A DNA stretch of 64,000 nucleotides from Chitinophaga filiformis. GTDB taxonomy: Bacteria; Bacteroidota; Bacteroidia; Chitinophagales; Chitinophagaceae. The first letter of the stretch is position 1, and each line of letters starts with the position of its first letter. Below are positions 27,508 through 38,003 of the stretch, in pieces. Below the pieces are notes generated by a model. That model searched no databases and was not told the origin of the DNA. It saw only the letters and a list, made by a program, of their open reading frames with translations. Both the position numbers and the translations under genes were made by a program. Where the stretch lies: NCBI RefSeq assembly GCF_023100805.1, contig NZ_CP095855.1:4939001-5003000 (forward strand). Reading direction: 5' to 3'.

Positions 27508-30500
27508 ATGAAAAGAAATGTACACTTACTATTCAGCATTCTGAGCATTCTAATGCTTTTTGCGGGTACAGCTGTTGCACAGCAAGCTTTAAACCCCGCT
27601 GACCCCATTGTTGTGTACAATTCCAGCTCCCCCCCTACACCTCCACCTTATGGACGTATCGGGAAATGGGTGAAGACAAACCGCTTGTCCTGGAATACGT
27701 CAAACTTCAAATGTTACATTTACAAGGGACTTAACTTCCGCCTCAAATTCCCTAAGACCTACCAGCACAATGTTGCTGATGGAAAGAAATATCCAATCTT
27801 TGTATTCCTGCACGGCCGCGGTGAAGGCGGTAGCGTTTATGACAACGAGTACCAGTTACTGCACGGCGGACAGACATTTGATAACTATACCAATAATGGC
27901 AGCTTCGACGGTTTCCTGTTTTATGGACAGACAGCAGATGGTAACTGGGGAAACGGTCAGTACGACATTATCAAGGAATTACTGGACAGTCTTGCCCTGC
28001 AGGTAAAGGGTGACCTGAACAGGGTGATCGTTAACGGCCTTTCTGCCGGCGGCTACGGTTCCTGGCTCTTCGCGGAACGTTATCCGCAGTATTTTGCTTC
28101 CATTATGCCGATGAGTGGTATTGCCAACGGCGATGCCAGCACCACCAATATTAATAATCTGAAATACACTGCTCTCTGGTATTTTCAGGGAGGTAAGGAC
28201 AACGCGCCCGCTCCATATACTGCCAATACGGTAGTTACTGCCTATCAAAACGCCGGTGCTCACCTTACGTATACATTATACCCGGATCTGGGCCATGGTA
28301 CCTGGACCACCGCCTGGGCAGAACCGGATTTTGTTCCTTTTATGAACAGGAACAATATACTGACCCCATGGCCATTAGGTGGACGATCTGAATTCTGTCC
28401 CGGCGATCCGGTAAATATTACCGCCGGTATCCCGCCGGGATTTGCCGCTTATGAGTGGCAGAAAGATGGTAATCCCATTCAGGGAGCTACATCTAACAGT
28501 ATTAATATCACCGCACTCGGCACCTATTCGGTAAGAGTAAGGAGAACTGCCGGCGGCGCCTGGTCAGAATTCTCTCCTATACCACTTGTCGTGAAAACGA
28601 AAGCGGCTACTGTTACACCACCAATTACGATAGACAGCCTTGCTACCAATGTATTGCCCGCTCCTGACGGCAGTACAACAGTTACGCTGAAACTGCCTGC
28701 CGGTTACGCTACCTACGAATGGCGTACCGTAGGGGGTAATACTTCATTAGGTAACACCAACACATTCACTGCGGGTGTAGGACAATATATTGCCCGTGTA
28801 ACAGAGCAGTTTGGTTGTACCGCCAGTTTCTCTGCACCATATAGTGTCATAAATGCGGCTGGCACCAATGTACCGGACCAGGTAGGCGGTGTAACCGTGA
28901 CGCCTGTTTCTGAGACCCAGCTGACATTGAACTGGAACGATAAACCAAACCCTCAGAACAACGAAACTGCTTTTGAAATATACCGCAGCACTACGTCTGG
29001 CAGTGGCTACAAAATGGTAGCTAAAGTACCTGCTGATGTGCTGGTATTTGCCGATAAGGGCCTTGCGTCCAATACAAAATACTACTACATCATCCGTCCG
29101 GTGAATGCCAATGGCGCTGCTCCTGTATCAGCTGAAGCCAGCGGTACTACCGAGACAGATGCCCTTGCTCCTACATCACCAAAGAGCCTGACCGTTACAA
29201 GCACCAGCTCCAGCTCTGTTTCACTCAGCTGGACGGCCGCGACCGACGACGTAGGTGTGAGCGCCTACGAAGTGTATGTAAATAATCAGAAATCATACAC
29301 TGTCGAAGGCACTAAACTTAATATGGTGGCTTATGGCCTGACCGAAAGAGGTGTCTACAATTTCTACGTAATAGCTAAAGATGCAGCCGGTAACGCCTCT
29401 CCACCGAGCAACCAGGTTACTGCCGCAGCTATCAATAAAGGCATTGCCTACAAATATTATGAAGGCACATGGACCACACTGCCTAATTTCAATAACCTCG
29501 TACCGGTAGAATCCGGAAGGACTGCCAACATAGATCTGACTGTCAGGAACAGGGATATTAACTATGCCATCCTGTGGACAGGTTTACTGACCATCCCTGT
29601 AAGCGGTACTTACTACTTTGCCACCAACTCTGATGATGGTAGTAAGCTGTGGTTCAATACTCCTTACAGTTACAGTGGTTTAGCTACTGTAAATAACGAC
29701 GGAGCCCATGGCACAACACAGGTGAGCAGCCTTCCAATGGTGCTGAATGCCGGCGTGTACCCAATTACTGTGGCTTACTTCCAGGGAAATGGCGGCCAGG
29801 CAATGAACCTGCGCTGGAGATCCAGTGCTATTAACGTGAACAACTTCACCAATATTCCGGACCAGTACCTGGGCGATACCATGACCATTCCGGGTTCTGC
29901 ACCTGCAGCACCATTGATATTGGGTGCTACAGCTACTGCATTCAATAAGATAGATCTGACATGGAGCGATAACAGCAACAATGAATCAGGATTTGAATTG
30001 TACCGCAGCCCGACCTATAATGGTACTTATACCGTAGTAGGAAAAGCCGGTGCCAATACAACCACTTTAACAGACAATACTGTTGCCGCTAATACCCGCT
30101 ATTATTATAAGATCCGTGCAGTAGGACCATCCGGTGAATCGGCACAGTCAGTAGGTTATCCCTACCTGGCAGTGTATCCGTTCGATAACTCCGCGGCGGA
30201 TGTCAGCATCAATGCCAATAATGGAACTGCCAACCAGATCACCTACAATTCCGCCAACGAAATAGAAGGCACCTATGCGGCCTCCTTCAACGGATCCAAC
30301 GGTTATGTGACTATCGGCGGCAATAACAGCGGCTTCCTGCATGATGCATTCTCTGCACGTACAGTATCCGTCTGGATCAAGCCAACGGTAACAGATAACA
30401 CCCGTACAATATTCGAAATTGGCGGCAGCACCAGCGGTCTGGCTCTGCGTATCAATGCCAATAAACTGGAAGCAGGTGTTGCCAGCAACGGTATCCGTGT

Positions 30501-33500
30501 TGCAATATCAACTGCCTTTACCAGCACTTCCTGGACACATGTTGCAGTGGTGTACAACAGCGGTTCCCTGCGCCTCTATATTAATGGCGACCTGGCAGCT
30601 TCCGGCACCACCAGCTTCACTACTGTCAATGCCACCACTGACAACGCGAGGATTGGCTATAATAATGGCACCAACGCCTTCAATTTAACAGGTACTACTT
30701 TCAGTGGCCTGATGGACCGATTCGCTATTATCGGGCAGGCGCTGACACAAGCCGAAGTCAGCCAGCTGGCCGGACAAACCCTGCCATTCTACAGCGCGGT
30801 AACACCGGCATTGCCTGCAGCACCGGCTGCACCAACAAACCTGGTAGCTACTGCAAGCTCTCCTTCTGCCATCCAGCTGACCTGGACCAACAATCCGGCA
30901 AATGCAACCGGTTATGAAATTCAGCGTGCCTTTGGTAATAGTAATACTTTTGTATTGGTGAAGGCCGATACCCTGATTGGAACATCCGGTACGTTTACCG
31001 ATACCGCTTTGTACGCTAACCAGCAGTATGTATACCGCGTACGTGAAACAGGCGACGGCGGCAACTCACCTTACTCATCCAATGCCACAGCCGTTACCGG
31101 CAACAACAGGCCGGTCATTGACGCTGTTGGCAACAGGTCAGCACGTTATGATGTGGAAACACATATCCCGATCGTAGCGAATGACGTGGATGAAGATCCG
31201 ATCACGCTGACCACTGATAATCTGCCTTCTTTCGTTACACTGGCATCAGACGCAAATGGCTCCTACCTGAAGGTAACGCCAAATGCAGGCCTGCAGGGTA
31301 CTTATAACAACCTGACAGTGTATGCGGCAGATCCGTTCGGTGGTAAGGATACCGTTACTTTCAATCTGACTATTAACGACAATTATAGCCCTGTCATAGC
31401 CTCTATTGCCAACATTTCCCTGAATGAGGGCGCTGGCCAGCAGCTTTCTCTCTCCGCTACTGATCAGAATGCTTCAGATGTACTTACATGGTCTGCAGCA
31501 TCATTGCCCTCATTCATCACTCTCTCTGGCAGCAACCGTACTGCCAGCTTGAATGTGGCTCCCGGCTACGCTGACGCGGGCGTTTACACAGTGAAGCTGA
31601 CTACCGTTGATGGCAATGGTGGTACTGACGACAAAACATTCACTGTAACCGTAACAGATAAAGATCCGAACTATAAGTTCTTTGTGCGCTTCAAGAATCA
31701 GACAGATGCTCCGGCGCCATGGAACAATATCACATCCTTATCTACCAGCAACCTGGTGAACGATAAGGGTGAAACTACCAACGTAGGCCTGCAGTTACAG
31801 ACCGGCAACTGGTTCACCTGGAATGAAGGTGCGGTAACCGGCAATAACAGCGGTATCTATCCGGATGTGGTACTGAAAGAATACTACTTCTTCGGGTCCT
31901 GGCCCGGTATTTTCACATCCGACAATGCGATCGACGTGAAACTGACCGGACTGGATACAACCAGGAAGTACTCCTTCAAATTCTTTGCAGGCAGTGCATG
32001 GTCTGTACAGGCGAACAATGGCACCACCGTCTTTACGATGAACGGTGTCAGCAAACCGCTGAATGTACAGGGTAACACCTCCAATACTGCTAACTTTGAC
32101 AATATCACGCCAAACAACAGTGGTGAGATCACCTTCAATATGGCGGTAGCCAATGGCACACCGGTAGGTTACCTCAATGCATTTGAAATGAACGCTATAC
32201 TGGACGATGGTACACTGCCAGCTGCTCCTAAAGAGCTGCTCGCTACAGAAGATAACGGCAATGTATCCCTCAACTGGACAAATGTTGCCTACAATGCTAC
32301 CGGTTACCGGATCCACCGTGCCACCGACAGCCTGGGCGTCTACAGTTTACTGGGCAGCCTGAACAGCGCAACTGCCCACAGCTATGTGGATAATACCGTA
32401 CATGGTAACACCCATTATTATTACAAGGTCAGTGCTTCCAATTCTGAAGGCGTATCTCCGGGCTATAGCAATATAGCCGGTGTAAATGTGCCACAGAAGG
32501 CTCCTGGTATCAGCAGCATTGCTGATGTGAAGGTGAAAGCTGGCGCCTCTGCACAACTAAATGTTACAGCCACCCCAGACCTGGGTAACACTGTAGCCCT
32601 GACCGTAAGTGGTTTGCCGGCATTTGGCAGCTTCACAGACAATGGCGACGGTACCGGCTCATTCAGCTTCAACCCAAGCGCCAACAACCTGGGTAGCTAT
32701 GCAGTGACGCTGACCGCCACTGACAACCAGGGTGCAGCCTCCAGGGATACCTTTAATGTGTTCGTTACCGACAAGAATACTACCAGCGTTTACCTGAACT
32801 TCTCGTCCAGCAGTCCGGCCGATGCGCCATGGAACAATGTGGCAGGATTCCCTTACCAGGGTGTAAGACTGAACAATGCACTGGATGAATCAGGTAACCC
32901 GACCGGTATCAGCGTAACATTTAACGAAGTATGGGAAAATGACCAGCCTGCAGTAGGCCAGAGCACTTACGACAATTCCGGTATCTATCCTGATATTGTG
33001 ATGCAGTCTGCGGTATATGACAGCAGGAACATTACCCACACCGTGAAACTGTCCGGATTGAACAAAGCGAAACGTTATAATGTTGTGTTCTTTAGCAGTC
33101 TGAACTTCGGGGTAGCTGCCAAGGTAAGGTACACCATCAATACTGATAGCGTGGTAATAGATCCTGCATACAACACCAGCATCTCCAAACAGATCAATGG
33201 CGTATTGCCGAATGCGAATGGTGAGATCAATGTCCTGGTGAACAAAACACAAAATGGCTACTATATGCATATGAACGCAATGGTACTGGAAGCTTATGAC
33301 AGTGCAACTGCTGTCCTGAATCCGATCAACCTGCGTGCAACAGCAACAGGCGCCAAGACCATCGCCCTGCAGTGGTCAGACAGGTCCAACACAGAAACAG
33401 GCTACCAGGTATGGCGTGCAGTTTCCGGCGGCAGCTACACACAGGTGGCTAGTCTCCCGGCCAACTCAGTGAGCTATACTGACAATAACCTGACCGTGAA

Positions 33501-34494
33501 CCAGAAATACTATTACAAGGTGCGTGCGGTAAGAGGCCTGACCAATTCCGATTATAGTAACGCTGCATCTGCAACCAGCCTTGGATTCAGTATCAATGTG
33601 AACTTCAGTGAACTGCTGGTGGCTCCTGCTCCATGGAATAATACCGGTATGCGTCCGCAACAGGGTGTGGTGATCAGTAACATGCAGGATGGTCAGAACA
33701 ATTTGACCGGTGTCGGCATCACCATCCTCCAGAACTTCGACGGTATGTACTCTGCCGGCATCAACACAACCAATAACAGTGGTATTTACCCCGACAATGT
33801 GATGGTGGAAAACTATGGTCTGTTCCCGGGCAACCACGCAGACTACTACATCACCGGCCTGAACCAGGCACTGAAATATGACCTGGTATTCTTCGGCAGC
33901 TCCGTAGAATGGGATGATATCACAGGTAAATACACCGTGAACGGTACCAAGATGGCATTGCTGAATGCATCTCTGAACAAGAGCGGTGTGGCAACTATCC
34001 GGGACGTAGCTCCTGATGCTTATGGCAGGATCCATGTAGATGTTGATCCTGGTACGGCAACATCCCGCTATGGACTGATCGCAGCCATGATCGTCAAAGG
34101 CCACCTGGATCCTGCTACCCAGAACGATGAAGGACCGATAGATCCGGCAGACGCTCAGGCAGCCAGAATAGACGGTAACACCGTGGCAATGGCAGCTCCG
34201 CCTGTAGCCCTGATCAATAAGGCGGCTGACTTCGGAGAAGCAAAGGTATATCCGAACCCATATGAAAATCAGTTCAACGTAGACATAGTATTGAAAGCCG
34301 AAACAGCTGTAAGAGTAGAGATATTTGACGTTGCAGGACGGCTGTTATATTCAGATTACAAAGGTTCCGTTCCGGCCGGTGCCAGCACCCTGCGTATTAA
34401 TACCGGTTCAAGGATTAGTGCGCCTGGCATCTACCTGCTCCGCATCAGCGGTAAGAATGGCGAAACCAAGATGGTCAAACTGGTAAAGCGATAA
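27508..34494 (+). CDS. Giant secreted multidomain esterase with FN3, PA14, LamG-like and repeated unknown domains, T9SS tail
   Basis: A 2328-residue protein. It has a signal peptide (1-25) and an esterase-type alpha/beta-hydrolase (~65-285; S179 in GLSAGGY, likely His in LGHGTW). These are followed by Ig-like stretches (~290-450), FN3 (~454-545, ~553-640), PA14 (~646-790), FN3, a LamG/concanavalin-like domain (~888-1090), FN3, and cadherin-like domains (~1203-1390). An unknown domain (~1390-1570), FN3, cadherin-like, the same unknown domain (~1757-1930), FN3, and a third copy (~2025-2200) come next. The last ~80 residues (KVYPNPYENQFNVDI to KMVKLVKR) are a T9SS type A sorting domain. Adhesion plus carbohydrate de-esterification at the cell surface is the likely role. 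It is followed within 78 bases by the Wzc-like gene, with a terminator hairpin between. Confidence 0.9.
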   Translation: MKRNVHLLFSILSILMLFAGTAVAQQALNPADPIVVYNSSSPPTPPPYGRIGKWVKTNRLSWNTSNFKCYIYKGLNFRLKFPKTYQHNVADGKKYPIFVFLHGRGEGGSVYDNEYQLLHGGQTFDNYTNNGSFDGFLFYGQTADGNWGNGQYDIIKELLDSLALQVKGDLNRVIVNGLSAGGYGSWLFAERYPQYFASIMPMSGIANGDASTTNINNLKYTALWYFQGGKDNAPAPYTANTVVTAYQNAGAHLTYTLYPDLGHGTWTTAWAEPDFVPFMNRNNILTPWPLGGRSEFCPGDPVNITAGIPPGFAAYEWQKDGNPIQGATSNSINITALGTYSVRVRRTAGGAWSEFSPIPLVVKTKAATVTPPITIDSLATNVLPAPDGSTTVTLKLPAGYATYEWRTVGGNTSLGNTNTFTAGVGQYIARVTEQFGCTASFSAPYSVINAAGTNVPDQVGGVTVTPVSETQLTLNWNDKPNPQNNETAFEIYRSTTSGSGYKMVAKVPADVLVFADKGLASNTKYYYIIRPVNANGAAPVSAEASGTTETDALAPTSPKSLTVTSTSSSSVSLSWTAATDDVGVSAYEVYVNNQKSYTVEGTKLNMVAYGLTERGVYNFYVIAKDAAGNASPPSNQVTAAAINKGIAYKYYEGTWTTLPNFNNLVPVESGRTANIDLTVRNRDINYAILWTGLLTIPVSGTYYFATNSDDGSKLWFNTPYSYSGLATVNNDGAHGTTQVSSLPMVLNAGVYPITVAYFQGNGGQAMNLRWRSSAINVNNFTNIPDQYLGDTMTIPGSAPAAPLILGATATAFNKIDLTWSDNSNNESGFELYRSPTYNGTYTVVGKAGANTTTLTDNTVAANTRYYYKIRAVGPSGESAQSVGYPYLAVYPFDNSAADVSINANNGTANQITYNSANEIEGTYAASFNGSNGYVTIGGNNSGFLHDAFSARTVSVWIKPTVTDNTRTIFEIGGSTSGLALRINANKLEAGVASNGIRVAISTAFTSTSWTHVAVVYNSGSLRLYINGDLAASGTTSFTTVNATTDNARIGYNNGTNAFNLTGTTFSGLMDRFAIIGQALTQAEVSQLAGQTLPFYSAVTPALPAAPAAPTNLVATASSPSAIQLTWTNNPANATGYEIQRAFGNSNTFVLVKADTLIGTSGTFTDTALYANQQYVYRVRETGDGGNSPYSSNATAVTGNNRPVIDAVGNRSARYDVETHIPIVANDVDEDPITLTTDNLPSFVTLASDANGSYLKVTPNAGLQGTYNNLTVYAADPFGGKDTVTFNLTINDNYSPVIASIANISLNEGAGQQLSLSATDQNASDVLTWSAASLPSFITLSGSNRTASLNVAPGYADAGVYTVKLTTVDGNGGTDDKTFTVTVTDKDPNYKFFVRFKNQTDAPAPWNNITSLSTSNLVNDKGETTNVGLQLQTGNWFTWNEGAVTGNNSGIYPDVVLKEYYFFGSWPGIFTSDNAIDVKLTGLDTTRKYSFKFFAGSAWSVQANNGTTVFTMNGVSKPLNVQGNTSNTANFDNITPNNSGEITFNMAVANGTPVGYLNAFEMNAILDDGTLPAAPKELLATEDNGNVSLNWTNVAYNATGYRIHRATDSLGVYSLLGSLNSATAHSYVDNTVHGNTHYYYKVSASNSEGVSPGYSNIAGVNVPQKAPGISSIADVKVKAGASAQLNVTATPDLGNTVALTVSGLPAFGSFTDNGDGTGSFSFNPSANNLGSYAVTLTATDNQGAASRDTFNVFVTDKNTTSVYLNFSSSSPADAPWNNVAGFPYQGVRLNNALDESGNPTGISVTFNEVWENDQPAVGQSTYDNSGIYPDIVMQSAVYDSRNITHTVKLSGLNKAKRYNVVFFSSLNFGVAAKVRYTINTDSVVIDPAYNTSISKQINGVLPNANGEINVLVNKTQNGYYMHMNAMVLEAYDSATAVLNPINLRATATGAKTIALQWSDRSNTETGYQVWRAVSGGSYTQVASLPANSVSYTDNNLTVNQKYYYKVRAVRGLTNSDYSNAASATSLGFSINVNFSELLVAPAPWNNTGMRPQQGVVISNMQDGQNNLTGVGITILQNFDGMYSAGINTTNNSGIYPDNVMVENYGLFPGNHADYYITGLNQALKYDLVFFGSSVEWDDITGKYTVNGTKMALLNASLNKSGVATIRDVAPDAYGRIHVDVDPGTATSRYGLIAAMIVKGHLDPATQNDEGPIDPADAQAARIDGNTVAMAAPPVALINKAADFGEAKVYPNPYENQFNVDIVLKAETAVRVEIFDVAGRLLYSDYKGSVPAGASTLRINTGSRISAPGIYLLRISGKNGETKMVKLVKR

Positions 34495-34515
34495 GCTTTA
34501 CCAGTTTCTCCCAAA

Positions 34516-34540
34516 AAGTCCGGGCAACCGGATTTTTTTG
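34516..34540 (+). terminator. Intrinsic terminator after the 2328-residue esterase gene
   Basis: TCCGG-GCAA-CCGGA hairpin flanked by AAAAAG on the left and seven T on the right, about 25 bases past the stop and before the Wzc-like gene. It may set a lower expression level for the downstream EPS genes. Confidence 0.7.
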
Positions 34541-34572
34541 CAAGCTACAGATGTTAAATAATTACAATTAAT

Positions 34573-36762
34573 ATGGATATAATATATTTCATAAAGGCCC
34601 TGCTGAAAAAGAAATGGTGGATCATTATCAGTACCATCATTGCCGTTGTTGCTGCCCTCTTCTTTACCCTCGGCAAGCCCAGAATGTATGCTTCCGTAAC
34701 CCAGATTGCGACCGGATTCACTATCAACGACCAGATTAAACTTCGTGATGAGAATGTCAATATTTTCGAAGCAGATGTAAAGTTTGACAACGTGATCGAA
34801 ATCATCAACTCCCCCGTGGTAGTTGGTATGTTGTCTTACGACCTGCTTATTCATGACCTGACCAGCAATAAACCCTTCGTCCGCCTGCAGGAAAAAGACC
34901 TGAACTCAGACGTCTATAAAGCGGTAGACAAGCAGGCAGCGGTAGAGATACTGCGCAGTAAGCTCGACTCACTACAGGTCCTCTCTTCTTATAACCCCGT
35001 AGAGCGGAATATCCTGGCTTTTCTGAAGCTCTATAAATATGACTACGAATCCATCCGTAAAAGGATGAATGCCTCCCGTGTGCAACGCACAGATTACCTG
35101 GAGATCGTAGCCACCGCAGAAAACCCTGAGCAGGCCGCATATACCGTAAATACGGCGTACCGGGAATTCATGCGCTATTACAGGAGTATGCGCACCGAAA
35201 GATCCGTGGAAAGTGTCGAATCTTTTGATGAACTGGTAAGGCAAAAGAAAGCCGAACTGGATAAAAAAGTGGAAGCACTCCGCTTATACAAATCTTCTGA
35301 AGGCCTGCTCAATGTGGAAACAGCCAGTGGCAATGAGCTGGACCTGATCAAACAGTTTGAAAAAGGCCTGTCTGACGAAAGAGCTAACTACAATACCATC
35401 AACTCTTCCCTGCAGAGTGTAAACCAGCGTCTTGCTGCTGCCAGCAGCGGTAAGACCGTTTATACCAACAACAATAGCGAGATCATAGATCTGCGCAGGC
35501 AGATCAACGACCTCAATGAGGAACTGACCCAGAAAGGCAGCAATGATGAAGCAATGCGTACCAAACTGGCCGGACTGCGTGCACAGTTACAGAAGAAACT
35601 CGGCGCATCATCGACCGGTACGCAGACCGCAACTACCAAAGACGCACTGATACAGGAAAAAGCCAATCTCGAAGCGCAGCTGAATGCTTCCAGCCTGAAT
35701 ATAAACGCACTGCAGACGCAGATATCCAAACTGAAAGGCTCTGTTGGCTCTTATGCCAATAAAGAAGCTACAGTGAGCGGTCTGCAGGCCGAAGTCGATA
35801 TGGCGCAGGAAGAATATAATAAACTGAAGGAAAAGCTGAATGCGGCACAGGACAACCGCACTACCCCGGACCTTAATTTCAAACAGATCCTGAAGGGACA
35901 GCCCGCCTTTAAACCTGAGTCTTCCAAACGCATGATCATCATGGGCATGGCCGGTATTTCCACTTTCCTGCTTACGTCTTTCATCGTATTGCTGATGGAA
36001 TTCCTGGATGGTTCCCTGAAATCGCCATCTGTGTTTGAGAAACACCTGGATTTACGCCTGATCAGCAGTGTGAACCACGCTGACCTGAACAAGTACAGCA
36101 TCCTGGAAGTGTTGCAGAAAACAACGATCTCTGACAAACATTCCAAACAACGCCAGAACACTTTCCGCGAGTTGCTGCGCAAACTGCGGTACGAGGTGGA
36201 AAGCAGCGGTAAGAAAATATTCCTGATGACAAGTACAGAGGCACGCCAGGGTAAAACTACCCTTACACAGGCACTGGCATATAGTTTGAGTCTCAGTAAC
36301 AAAAACGTACTGGTTATCGATACTAATTTCTGTAATAATGACCTCACTGTACAGATGGAGGCAGCACCCACACTGGAAACGTTTTCTGTTCCTCCTTCAG
36401 AGCTGAACATTGAAAAGGTAAAGGACATCGTAACAACATATCCCGTACCGGGTATTGAGGTGATCGGTTGTAAAGGTGGCGACTATACTCCATCTGAGAT
36501 CTTACCGAAGAATAATTTGTTAAACTATCTCCCATTCCTGAAGAACTACTACGACTTCATCCTGCTGGAAGGCGCACCGCTGAACGACTATACCGATAGT
36601 AAAGAGCTGGCGCAATACGTGGATGGTGTCATAGCAGTTTTCTCATCCAAGCTGGCATTAACACAGGTAGACCGTGAATCGGCCCAGTTTTTTGAAACCC
36701 TTGGTGATAAGTTCGTGGGAGCAGTACTGAACAATGTCCAGGAAGAATACCTCGAGTTATAA
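34573..36762 (+). CDS. Wzc/GumC-like polysaccharide co-polymerase with divergent kinase motifs
   Basis: A 729-residue inner-membrane protein: Wzz domain with a first helix (~14-34) and a second (~453-475), a long periplasmic coiled coil (~215-425), then a cytosolic P-loop domain (~540-729). Such proteins set chain length and connect synthesis to export. The Walker A is STEARQGKTT (K561). Walker A' reads VLVIDTNFCNN where BY-kinases have DxDxR, Walker B reads ILLEGAPL, and the C-terminus has only one Tyr (EEYLEL) instead of a Tyr cluster, so autokinase activity is doubtful. The acyltransferase starts 6 or 18 bases after its stop. Confidence 0.9.
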   Translation: MDIIYFIKALLKKKWWIIISTIIAVVAALFFTLGKPRMYASVTQIATGFTINDQIKLRDENVNIFEADVKFDNVIEIINSPVVVGMLSYDLLIHDLTSNKPFVRLQEKDLNSDVYKAVDKQAAVEILRSKLDSLQVLSSYNPVERNILAFLKLYKYDYESIRKRMNASRVQRTDYLEIVATAENPEQAAYTVNTAYREFMRYYRSMRTERSVESVESFDELVRQKKAELDKKVEALRLYKSSEGLLNVETASGNELDLIKQFEKGLSDERANYNTINSSLQSVNQRLAAASSGKTVYTNNNSEIIDLRRQINDLNEELTQKGSNDEAMRTKLAGLRAQLQKKLGASSTGTQTATTKDALIQEKANLEAQLNASSLNINALQTQISKLKGSVGSYANKEATVSGLQAEVDMAQEEYNKLKEKLNAAQDNRTTPDLNFKQILKGQPAFKPESSKRMIIMGMAGISTFLLTSFIVLLMEFLDGSLKSPSVFEKHLDLRLISSVNHADLNKYSILEVLQKTTISDKHSKQRQNTFRELLRKLRYEVESSGKKIFLMTSTEARQGKTTLTQALAYSLSLSNKNVLVIDTNFCNNDLTVQMEAAPTLETFSVPPSELNIEKVKDIVTTYPVPGIEVIGCKGGDYTPSEILPKNNLLNYLPFLKNYYDFILLEGAPLNDYTDSKELAQYVDGVIAVFSSKLALTQVDRESAQFFETLGDKFVGAVLNNVQEEYLEL

Positions 36763-36768
36763 CGAAAA

Positions 36769-37872
36769 GTGTACCCAAAAATGCCAGGCATCACATTCAA
36801 AGAACTGTTTAACTTCAAACCGCCACAAGCCAATCGGCTGGGATGGATAGACTATGCAAAAGGCATAGCTATTATCCTGGTCGTATACAGACACGTGCTA
36901 TTCGGACTGAAAAGTAGCGGCATGGTTGTCAGTCAGTGGATCATTGACGGCAACAACATGTTCTACAGCTTCCGTATGCCATTGTTCTTTCTCCTCTCCG
37001 GGTTGTTCTTCGAAAGAAGTATCACCCGGAAGGGAGAAACGGGCTTCCTGGTTACCCGCGTCAATACGTTGTTGTACCCCTACGTACTGTGGGCATTCAT
37101 TCAGATCACCCTGCAAATGCTCTTCTCCTCATTTGTTAACGCCCGCCGTACCGGCGCAGATTATCTGAACATCCTGATACAACCCCGCCATCTTGACCAG
37201 TTATGGTATTTATTTGCACTGTTCAATGTAACCTTACTGTATCTGCTTATAGCAAAACTATTCCGCTATGACAAATTTGCCCAGGTGCTCGTGTCACTGG
37301 CATTGCTGGCCATAGCTCCTCTTGTGAACAGTATCAGTACGCTTTATGATGTAGCATTGCACTACATCTTTTTCTGCATCGGCAACCTGACGGCAACTTA
37401 TTTTTTTTCGGAAAAGACGCAGGAAAAGCTCTCTTCCGCATATGGATTACTGGTACTGCTGCCCATATTTGCACTCTGCCAGTATTACTTCCTCTATCAT
37501 CAGCAGATGAACCTGTTCCTGTATGCAGGCATTGCGCTGATAGGCAGCCTGTTTACGATCATGGTCTCTTTCCAGTTGTCGAAGTACAATGCATTGCCCT
37601 TCCTGAGAACGTTCGGGCATTACTCCCTGTACATCTACCTGCTGCATGTACCGATCGTAGCGGCGATCAGGTACTTCCTGCTGGGCACCATGATGAAACA
37701 GCATATAGTGGTGTTACTGGTGTTGCTGATATTCATTGCCATTTTCTTTTCCATCATCACCTACCGGATATGTATGCAACTGAGGCTTGGCTTCCTGTTT
37801 ACAGGGCCTTTTAAAGCCAAACCGTACAATCCGCAGCAACCGGAGATCGTCACCCAAAAAAATCATTTGTAA
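36769..37872 (+). CDS. Acyltransferase 3 family membrane O-acyltransferase (first copy)
   Basis: A 367-residue protein with about ten membrane helices and the acyltransferase-3 N-terminal signature (RLGWIDYAKGIAIILVVYRH, ending in the Arg-His thought to be catalytic). It transfers acetyl or other acyl groups to sugars of EPS or to lipid-linked intermediates. Two starts are possible: GTG at 36769 or ATG at 36781; the latter may be the true one. The stop TAA shares one base with the ATG of the 38-codon microprotein gene. Confidence 0.9.
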   Translation: MYPKMPGITFKELFNFKPPQANRLGWIDYAKGIAIILVVYRHVLFGLKSSGMVVSQWIIDGNNMFYSFRMPLFFLLSGLFFERSITRKGETGFLVTRVNTLLYPYVLWAFIQITLQMLFSSFVNARRTGADYLNILIQPRHLDQLWYLFALFNVTLLYLLIAKLFRYDKFAQVLVSLALLAIAPLVNSISTLYDVALHYIFFCIGNLTATYFFSEKTQEKLSSAYGLLVLLPIFALCQYYFLYHQQMNLFLYAGIALIGSLFTIMVSFQLSKYNALPFLRTFGHYSLYIYLLHVPIVAAIRYFLLGTMMKQHIVVLLVLLIFIAIFFSIITYRICMQLRLGFLFTGPFKAKPYNPQQPEIVTQKNHL

Positions 37873-37988
37873 TGCCCGTAAGAAAGAAATATACACCTGG
37901 TATCAGTAAAGCGTTCCATCAAACGATGCTGTTGATCTTTGTGGCGCTGACGATGATAATGCTATTTATGAAGATCATGTTTTTTTAA
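37872..37988 (+). CDS. 38-residue single-helix membrane microprotein
   Basis: An unannotated small gene: ATG at 37872 overlaps the acyltransferase stop by one base (TAATG) and the frame ends with TAA at 37986-37988, 15 bases before the polymerase gene. The protein starts with a basic, soluble segment (MPVRKKYTPGISKAFHQT) and continues as one hydrophobic helix rich in Met, Leu, Phe and Ile, then ends KIMFF. Positive-inside topology predicts a cytosolic N-terminus. The coupled position between an acyltransferase and a Wzy-like protein suggests a small accessory subunit of EPS assembly. No family is recognised. Confidence 0.7.
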   Translation: MPVRKKYTPGISKAFHQTMLLIFVALTMIMLFMKIMFF

Positions 37989-38003
37989 AGTATTCAGATA
38001 ATT

